Assembly: GCF_000512585.2 (NCBI RefSeq) | Contig: NC_089241.1 | Coordinates: forward strand, 1,922,001-1,986,000 | Direction: 5' to 3' | Source: Kwoniella bestiolae CBS 10118 | Taxonomy: Eukaryota; Basidiomycota; Tremellomycetes; Tremellales; Cryptococcaceae | Length of the DNA: 64,000 nt | Shown: one piece after another, positions 57,555 through 64,000 of the stretch | How the letters are laid out: each line of letters starts with the position of its first letter | How positions within the stretch are numbered: position 1 is the first letter of the stretch | Made by a program: the position numbers and the translations under genes | The notes under the pieces: generated by a model | Databases searched by the model: none | What the model was told of the DNA's origin: nothing | Seen by the model: the letters and a program-made list of their open reading frames with translations, nothing else

Positions 57555-60340
57555 TCACCGGTAAAGTAAGATGTAAGCTACGGAATCTTCACCTCCTCCG
57601 TCCATACTTAGGATTTTGTCCCTGCAACGTTACAATGGATGATTATCAGTTCGACAGATTCAATGTGAAGGGTCAGATATAGATACGATTGGACTTACGC
57701 TGTTACTACCGAGACCTTGTCGTCTATCACAGTGAACAAGCAGTCAGTTATCATATCCAACTTAGTGTTGTATGGATCCACTCACCATCAAACTTGTACC
57801 ATTCCTCTTCGCCCGATGCTACAGGTACTTCACTTTCTTTCCTTGTCCAGCCGATGTAGTGACCTGTCAAATCTTCAGTCAGCTACATTCACCTCTACGA
57901 TATTCGAATTACAGGAAGCTTACCGGAATCTGCTGAAGCACCTTTATGAGTGACCATGGCTATTCAACCACAGCATATCAGCATCGACCATTCTGCTTCT
58001 TCAAACGACGTCCATTTAGGCAGATGGAGATTGGCGTAAAGAGGTTTACTCACCATAAAGTTCGTACATTCCCGATACATTAGTCTCCCCATCTATTCCC
58101 TTCTCTTTAACCAAACCCTCCACCTTCTGCCTTTCTTCTCGCCTGATATCCACTTCCTTGGTAGCATCGTCGCTAGTCGCTTTACCAGCATTTCGCTTGA
58201 TTATCTTTGCTCTATCATCTCTTTCTTTGAGGATCTGTTTTACAGCGGAGTTGACAGGTTGGATCTGGGAACGGACTTCTTCTGTTGCCTATGATATCAT
58301 GAGTCGATTAGCATGCCTGCATAGAGTATGTATCGGTTGAGGATTCGCAGTAACGCACAAGGTCGATGGTATCAAGTTGTAATGGGAATTTGACCTTTCT
58401 CATGATCTTGGCTTTCTTCCTGATTACCATAATGTCAAGTCAGTCGAGCATATGACATGTCGTGGCTAGTACGCAGAAACTCACTGAATATCCCTTCTCC
58501 AGTAGAATCTGACCATATGAACCACCAAATTCTGAGGTAACCTAGAAAGACGTGATTCCCTACGAGCATATCCCGTATGAACATTAACATATCCTTTTTG
58601 CAGCATCTTAATGGGTCCACTCACGAGTTGTAAACAGCCATTCTACCTAGGGACGGACTGGTCTTCTCAATTTGCTGATTCAGACTCTACACCCCATAAA
58701 TAGGATTAGCAAGCTGACCAAATAGTGCATCGAATGCCATCCAAAACCAGCTTACGTCAAGGATACCAGAAAGCAGGAAATTCGTGCTAATGGATATATT
58801 GCACTGCAACTTCAAGTGTCTCTCTTTGCTTGTCGTGGATGGTTCTTCAGGTGCTTCGGCACATTGTAACCTATTCAACCATCTATCAGCTGGTGTACTG
58901 CGCCAGAATCATGACTAAGGCGGTATCCACTCACTTGGAAGTAAGCTCAAGACCCATCATCTTATCGATTGGACCGTCCGCCCCGCTCGATGAGCCTAAT
59001 CCCATCTTCAGTGCTGAGAGGAGCTGAGTCCATGCTTCGTCGGCATCTACAGCGATATCAGCGTGTGTCAGTCAATATCCGGGTAGATGGATGAATAGGG
59101 TGTATGTGAAAGTTAACCTATCCACTCACCCTGTTGAGAATACCTTCCAGCATTATCAGTCTCGGCGAACTGAGGGGCCATAAGTCTAAGGTTGGTCAAC
59201 ACTGAGAATGGAGGTACGGGATCGGCAGTCTGGTTCAACCCGCTGAAGAGGTTTTTGAGAGAGTTGGTGATCTTCGATTCGGGTGAGGTTGACGATGATG
59301 AGAAGCTAGGTGATGATTCGTGTGCATTAGCAACGGACACGGCAGATGATGAGTGAACATAGTCAAGCAGGGATGATCAATGGAGAAATGGTGATTTAAG
59401 CTGAGAATGAGATAGAGACAGTGCTCACGTGTCAAGTGCTACGTTCAACTGAGGAATAGTCTTCAAAGCTTGCAAGGTAGAGTTCAGATAGCACGTTTGA
59501 CCTAAGTTGACCAAACCTGGTGGGTTTCCTTCCTACACAAGAACAGATCATCAGTAATTGCCTTCTTATGTCAGTCACGAAGCGATGGTTCGCTCAAGCT
59601 CCAGGAGCTTATATGATCGAAAAGGAAGGTGAATCTCAAACTCACAGCTAGAGCCACAGCATCCTGATCCATGTCCTCTAAGAAGGTTATTTGCTGAGTG
59701 GGGGCAGAAGGTAATGGACCAGCTGTACCAACCACCTATATGATTCTCTGTCAGCTTTCTACATTATGCGCGATATATCACGATATTGGTGCTCTGTGCA
59801 GGAAGATATATGGTAGATACACACGGTGATATTTTGATCCTACGGTTGAGAACCTCTTAGTCAGCTATAAGATCATATGATTATTGATGATAAAATAGCT
59901 CACGGGTTTCAAGCCAAGTTTCGACAAGTCCGCATCATCCTAACATCGCCCAACGAACTCGTCAGCTTCTTTCGTGCTATTCTGATGAGAAGGGTAGCTG
60001 AACAAACCTTCAAAACACCTTTGATCATAACTTTCATTCGTTCTATAGCCGGAGGAAGATCGTACCATCAGCTATCACTCCTCACGTACTTCTATGTAGG
60101 ATCAAAGAGGAGTAGCTCACCGGTTGGTACGCCTGTCACTTGGTAGATGGCATCCTTGAATGTACTAACAGGTTTCGAAGGATCCACTTCGACGGGATGG
60201 GTTTTACCTGAATGTTTGATATTGACTAAAACGACGGAGGATGTTTGTATCAGCTGCACAACCCGAAGATGGATCACGATCGGCTGATGATCGAAGAGGA
60301 GATACTTACCTCTCATAGCGTGTGATCTTTCAGCTGTCAT
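57555..60340 (-). CDS. UBP6: Proteasome-associated deubiquitinase UBP6 (USP14)
   Basis: A ubiquitin-specific protease that docks on the proteasome and trims ubiquitin from substrates. The first in-frame ATG is at 60340 (MTAERSHAMR); ATG 60316 is an alternative. An N-terminal ubiquitin-like domain (VNIKHSGKTHPVEVDPSKPV, then STFKDAIYQVTGVPTGE) is followed by the USP domain, with catalytic Cys in NLGQTCYLNSTLQAL near 59480 and catalytic His in SGHYIGWTR near 57860. KFDDDKVS and AYILLYR close the domain, with the stop at 57555. It has about 12 exons. Together with RPN6 at 17-19 kb, two proteasome genes fall in the window. Confidence 0.93.
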
Positions 60341-60652
60341 TGGGATATGTATGAATGAAAAGGAAAGCAAAGGAAGAAATAAAAATTGAACGATGATCAG
60401 ATTGATTTGACAAACATTCTGTCGTATCGCTGGCGCGTCACTATGTGGAGTCTCCGTCTCACAACTTACTGCATCTTTTTCAGGTGCATCTGCTTGCAAC
60501 TGTATAACCTTCTTACTGTTTACTCAACCATGCATATACGATAATGTAGAGCAGCAGAGCAATGTCACATTCGAACCAGATAACAGATCACGCATATTCA
60601 TGTTCGATCATATCATATTACCAATTCTTATATACAAAATACCACCAACAAT
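60341..60652. promoter_or_regulatory. UBP6 promoter and 3' side of the SR-protein gene
   Basis: A 312-base gap. An open frame reaching up from UBP6 to 60499 looks like 5' leader. No motif recognised. Confidence 0.4.
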
Positions 60653-61989
60653 TTAATCATCTCTTCTCTCCCTCTCATCATCCCTATCGGATCTCTTAAC
60701 AGGAGAGAGCGAATCATCCCCGTTCCTACTTCTATCGTCCCTCGATTCCCTTCTCTTGGGAGGGGGAGAGGCACTTCTGTCTCTGCCATTTCTCTCTGGT
60801 GAAGCTGATCTACCTCTCTTGGAACCGGCGTAATCCTTCTCCTTGACTCGATCGTCATCGTCGTAATCACCTCTTCTGGATTCTCGAGGAGAGGGAGATC
60901 GTCTTCGGGGAGGGGGACTGGGAGATCTTCGTCGAGGAGGTGGGGAAGGTGATCTCCTTCTAGGAGGTGGGGACCTTCTTCGGTCTCTGCTATCGCCATA
61001 ACCGCTTGTACTACTATCCGTCAGCTTGACTGCTCTGATGAGGAGGTTGTGAAGGAAGCAGAGGGGTACTCACCCATCATGTCTCCATTGAGAGCTTGGT
61101 GGTCGCTTGGCCCATTGGACAGTTATCTTTCGACCGTCAATGGATCGACCGTGCCTATTAAAACGACACCACCAAGTCAGCACTTCCCCATCAACGGGCG
61201 CAAAGAGATATTTCGCTCACATGTCATAGTAGGCATCTTCAGCATCATCTTCTCGTCTGAATTCAACAAAAGCAAAAGCTACGAGGGTGAATCAGCGTGA
61301 GCTACTTGATATCTTGATCGTTTCAACCGGGATTGAAGGTCGATCGCAGGAATTTAGGTTTCAAAGCGGTGTACATCGATCGAAAAGCTTCGTTTCGCTC
61401 CGTGAGAGATGAAGAACGGAAGAAGGCCCGCTTGCGATGGTAAGAATAGGCAAATATCGACATCGTAGGGAAACGGACGCTTAGAGACGAGTGGTTGATT
61501 CGCCAAAAGGAGAAGAACCGTTCTCGATATGGTTACGATGTGGATGATATCTCGCGAGGATTGGTGGTATCGCCAAACTCGTTAGACGTCTTTTTAAAAG
61601 TATATAAAGCAATGAGATATGATTCCATCCCAACGGTATCTCGCACAAAGAGACTGGGTCGAACGAAGCCAAGAACAGATAGAAGGGAAAGCACTGTACT
61701 CACGAGACGAAGTAGGAGTCTTCAAAGCTGGGATATCACATCTGATCAATCTACCGTATCTTTCAAACTCGTATGCTAGATCTTTAGCTCTGAGGTTGGA
61801 TGCGAATCCGGAAACGTAAAGCACACTAACGATAGACCAAACGAAAATTAGCATTGAAGTGATAAGAGGCATGACGAAGCGATAGAGAGAGACACTCACG
61901 TTCGGTTCTTAGAGAAGGCAAACAAGTACGGAAGGATGTCAGCAGCATCCCTTAAGTTGATCTGGGGCTGGGGTATGCATACTTACCAT
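60653..61989 (-). CDS. RRM and RS-domain splicing factor (SR protein)
   Basis: An RNA-binding protein of the SR or SR-like class, likely acting in pre-mRNA splicing in the nucleus. The coding start is a lone ATG at 61987-61989. An 8-base microexon (61900-61907, AACCGAAC) follows, then the exon at 61704-61825, which yields MNRTVLYVSGFASNLRAKDL and AYEFERYGRLIRCDIPA. The RRM has RNP2 (LYVSGF) and RNP1 (FAFVEFRR), and continues with DAEDAYYDMHGRSIDGRKIT and VQWAKRPPSS. The tail is an RS region with SPPPRRRSPSP repeats, then SKRGRSASPERNGRD, and ends ERERRDD at 60653. A 425-base intron (61279-61703) separates the two halves of the RRM. It is most like SRSF2/SRSF10-size proteins; exact orthology is not assigned. 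Confidence 0.85.
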
Positions 61990-62891
61990 TTTGATATAGC
62001 TATATAATCACCTTTGATACTGTTGACGGAATGAAGAAGTCTAAGAAGTTGATGGAAAATCACAACAAGTACACAGCAAGTATAAGATTATATGCATGTC
62101 ATAATCACATTAATCCGTTGAATGTAAAAAGCGCTCATCTCCGCTCCCCTCAACCTTCTGATCGGGGTTATACGGTATTATGTGCATTTGGCGGGTCTCA
62201 GCTGAAGAAGCAGACCAAGATGAAACGTGGTTCTAGGGTGTTGAGGATTTACGTAAATTGGGCTGAGGGGTGTGAGGTGGAGGTTGATCAGTTTCAGAAT
62301 GCAGGATAGTCGTTAAATCTGGAACGTGAAAAAGAAATCATTCTCCCAAGCTACAAACTTACACGTATGGAAAAATCACATGCATAGAATGGATTTGGCA
62401 TGCAACCTTCCTCATCCACCGTTCATTGATGACTCGTTGCAAGCATCAAGTAAAGATACCAAGCAGAGGCTGACGTATAGAGCGGGAAAGGGATCACAAG
62501 TGAAAACAATCATCTTTCAAGGTGAGTATGTAAATGTACACAAGCCCGCCGCACAGCCCCCGCTCTCATACACCGTACCACTCAACCATACACCCACCTT
62601 TGTCAATTCAATTCTCAACTTCAATTCCAATTCCAATTCTCGATCTTATACTGTCGTGTCGAGTTTTGGGCAGTCTTTTCATTCCTTTCATCACATACTG
62701 ACTGCATTCTCTCTTATTTTCTCTTCGAAACTAGGTCGGCATACGTACCCTTTCACATTATTTCACTCTCACATCTCACTTTGAACTGGAAAGCACATCG
62801 TTCTTGTAATATTCATCATCATCTTCGCATCGACGTTCACTCGCTCATTCGTTCAACAAGTTCAATCACGTCAGAGTAAAGATCGACCAAA
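61990..62891. promoter_or_regulatory. Divergent promoter region, SR-protein gene / chitin synthase-like gene
   Basis: A 902-base gap. A hexamer-like repeat CAATTC/TTCCAA is found at 62603-62642 (three TTCCAA-type units). A 152-codon plus-strand frame at 62326-62784 ends 107 bases before the next start codon; it is rejected as a gene. The long CT-rich leader suggests a long 5' UTR for the downstream gene. Confidence 0.5.
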
Positions 62892-64000
62892 ATGTCTGTG
62901 TCGGGCAATGGGGGAGGAGCAGGACCATCACAAGGTAGAGGTGGTATGTCGAGATTCGAGGGAACAACGGATATATGGTATGTATCATGTGTAATGGCTA
63001 ATCGTCACCGATCTGACATGATCTGACCTTGTTTGCTGCATAGTACGCTAGGAGCAACCTTGGCAGAAGATACAGTCCTAGCTACTCTCCGAGAACGATT
63101 CCTCATCTCCCACCCATACACCTCATTATCACCTTCCAACCTCATTTCAGTCAACCCACACTCATACCTCCCAGTCAACGGAGATGCTTCCCTACAAGAT
63201 TACGTCGCCGAATATTATAGGATTCAAGTGGATGATGAGACCTCTAGAGACGCAGACTCCACGGCCAAAAAAGATAGATTAGGTCCTCACGTATTTCAGC
63301 TGGCTTTGAATGCCTATTATAATATGCGAAGGACAAGGCAGGATCAGATCGTGGTGCTCAAGTGAGTTCGATCGTTCATTGTCTCCGACATGTCTCGATT
63401 TGGGTGATCCTCGACTGATTGATATTCTTTGCAACTACAGTGGAGCTGTCGGATCGGGTAAATCAGAAATGAGGAGGTTAGCCATAAAAGCGATTTCAGA
63501 AGTTAGTGTAGCTGCACCAGGCAAGAAGGGCTCAAAAGTAGGAAGTCAAGTCGCCAATGCGGAGGTATGTACCGGTCGTTCATTCTCGAATTTTACAACA
63601 CAGATCATCGCTGATCTGCAACGCCTATGGCAGTTCATTCTCGAATCTTTCGGTAACGCTCATACACTCACAAATGATAACGCCTCTCGATTCGGTAACT
63701 ACACAGAACTCCAATTCAACGATCGAGGTAGATTAGAAGGTCTTAAAACCATTGAATACTATCTCGAGCGATCGAGGGTATCTCAAACCCCTTCAAGCGG
63801 TGAAAGGAACTTTCACGTATTCTACTATTTGGTCAGTGGTGTTCATGGAGAAGAGAGATCATTCCTGAAACTAGAAAATATCTCTTCCTACCGATATCTG
63901 CAAAGTCGAGTGAGAAGGACAGGGACGGAGGATCGACAGAGATTTGAACAGCTCAAGCAAGCCTTCAAGGTTGTCGGTCTTTCCAATCGCTTGGTCGCTC
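62892..64000 (+). CDS. Myosin-motor-like domain, N-terminal part of a probable class V chitin synthase (cut by window edge)
   Basis: It starts at 62892 in CCAAAATG (MSVSGNGGGAGPSQGRGGMS). After the first intron comes TLGATLAEDTVLATLRERFL and SVNPHSYLPVNGDASLQDY, a divergent myosin head. The P-loop is GAVGSGKSE instead of the GESGAGKT of a true myosin. The switch I-like region reads NDNASRFGNYTELQF, and YYLERSRVSQTPSSGERNFH matches the myosin core. This head type is known at the N-terminus of class V/VII chitin synthases in fungi, which the downstream sequence would confirm; only ~280 residues are visible. A second possibility is a stand-alone divergent myosin. The N-terminus is complete and the 3' end is missing. 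Confidence 0.8.

Noticed and set aside
62326..62784. 152-codon plus-strand frame before the chitin synthase-like gene
   Set aside because: No domain, and a composition like translated leader. No splice path joins it to the next gene. Better read as promoter or 5' UTR.
1..64000. tRNA genes, rRNA, CRISPR arrays and intact transposons
   Set aside because: Looked for GTTCGAATC-type T-loops, long direct or inverted terminal repeats and transposase or reverse transcriptase motifs; none were convincing. A CRISPR array is not expected in a fungal genome.

Overview
The window is nuclear DNA of a basidiomycete yeast, most likely a tremellomycete of the Cryptococcus/Kwoniella group. Three things point there. 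Genes are packed about every 3 kb and split by many introns of roughly 45-80 bases. Each gene is recognisable only after splicing. Several orthologues known from the Cryptococcus mating-type (MAT) region lie together: a STE3 pheromone receptor, a farnesylated pheromone precursor (MF), STE12 with zinc fingers, a PH-domain STE20/PAK kinase, MYO2, an IKS1-type kinase and RPL39. I therefore read the window as a large part of the pheromone/receptor (P/R) mating-type locus. Coordinates of spliced genes run from start codon to stop codon and include introns.

Layout. 1-814 (-): unrecognised gene, cut by the window edge. 1431-3504 (-): group II PLP-dependent decarboxylase. 4264-10713 (+): myosin V (MYO2). 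11256-12834 (-): retromer VPS26. 13313-16469 (+): IKS1-like kinase. 16820-19058 (-): proteasome RPN6. 19442-20888 (+): TAP42. 21374-23397 (+): low-complexity protein with an X-T-A/P repeat. 23930-26969 (-): Zn2Cys6 transcription factor. 27845-28608 (+): RPL39. 29109-32700 (-): protein with two BTB-like regions and a CAP-Gly domain. 33085-35425 (-): kinetochore NDC80. 35810-38249 (-): STE20. 38718-43205 (-): Unc13/Munc13-like C2 protein. 43758-46278 (+): ATG7. 46391-47693 (-): STE3. 48342-51557 (+): STE12. 51661-53158 (-): REI1. 53530-56130 (+): DBP10. 56453-56572 (-): MF pheromone. 57555-60340 (-): UBP6/USP14. 60653-61989 (-): RRM-SR splicing protein. 62892-end (+): myosin-motor-like N-terminus of a probable class V chitin synthase, cut by the window edge.

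How the genes work together. MF, STE3, STE20 and STE12 are ligand, receptor, kinase and transcription factor of one pheromone pathway, and lie within about 21 kb. The clearest regulatory signal is a cluster of eleven exact GAACAATA/TATTGTTC sites in the 982-base gap upstream of MF. Two more sites lie in the shared STE3/STE12 promoter. These look like HMG-box pheromone-response elements. The other genes are housekeeping: transport, proteasome, ribosome biogenesis, autophagy, kinetochore and splicing. That mixture is expected where recombination suppression has captured bystander genes.

Other unusual structures are a 21-base perfect inverted repeat in the RPL39 first intron, an 8-base microexon and 425-base intron in the SR-protein gene, a G-quadruplex motif upstream of RPL39, and a pair of CACGTG boxes exactly 21 bases apart between REI1 and DBP10. 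I saw no tRNA, rRNA, CRISPR or intact transposon.
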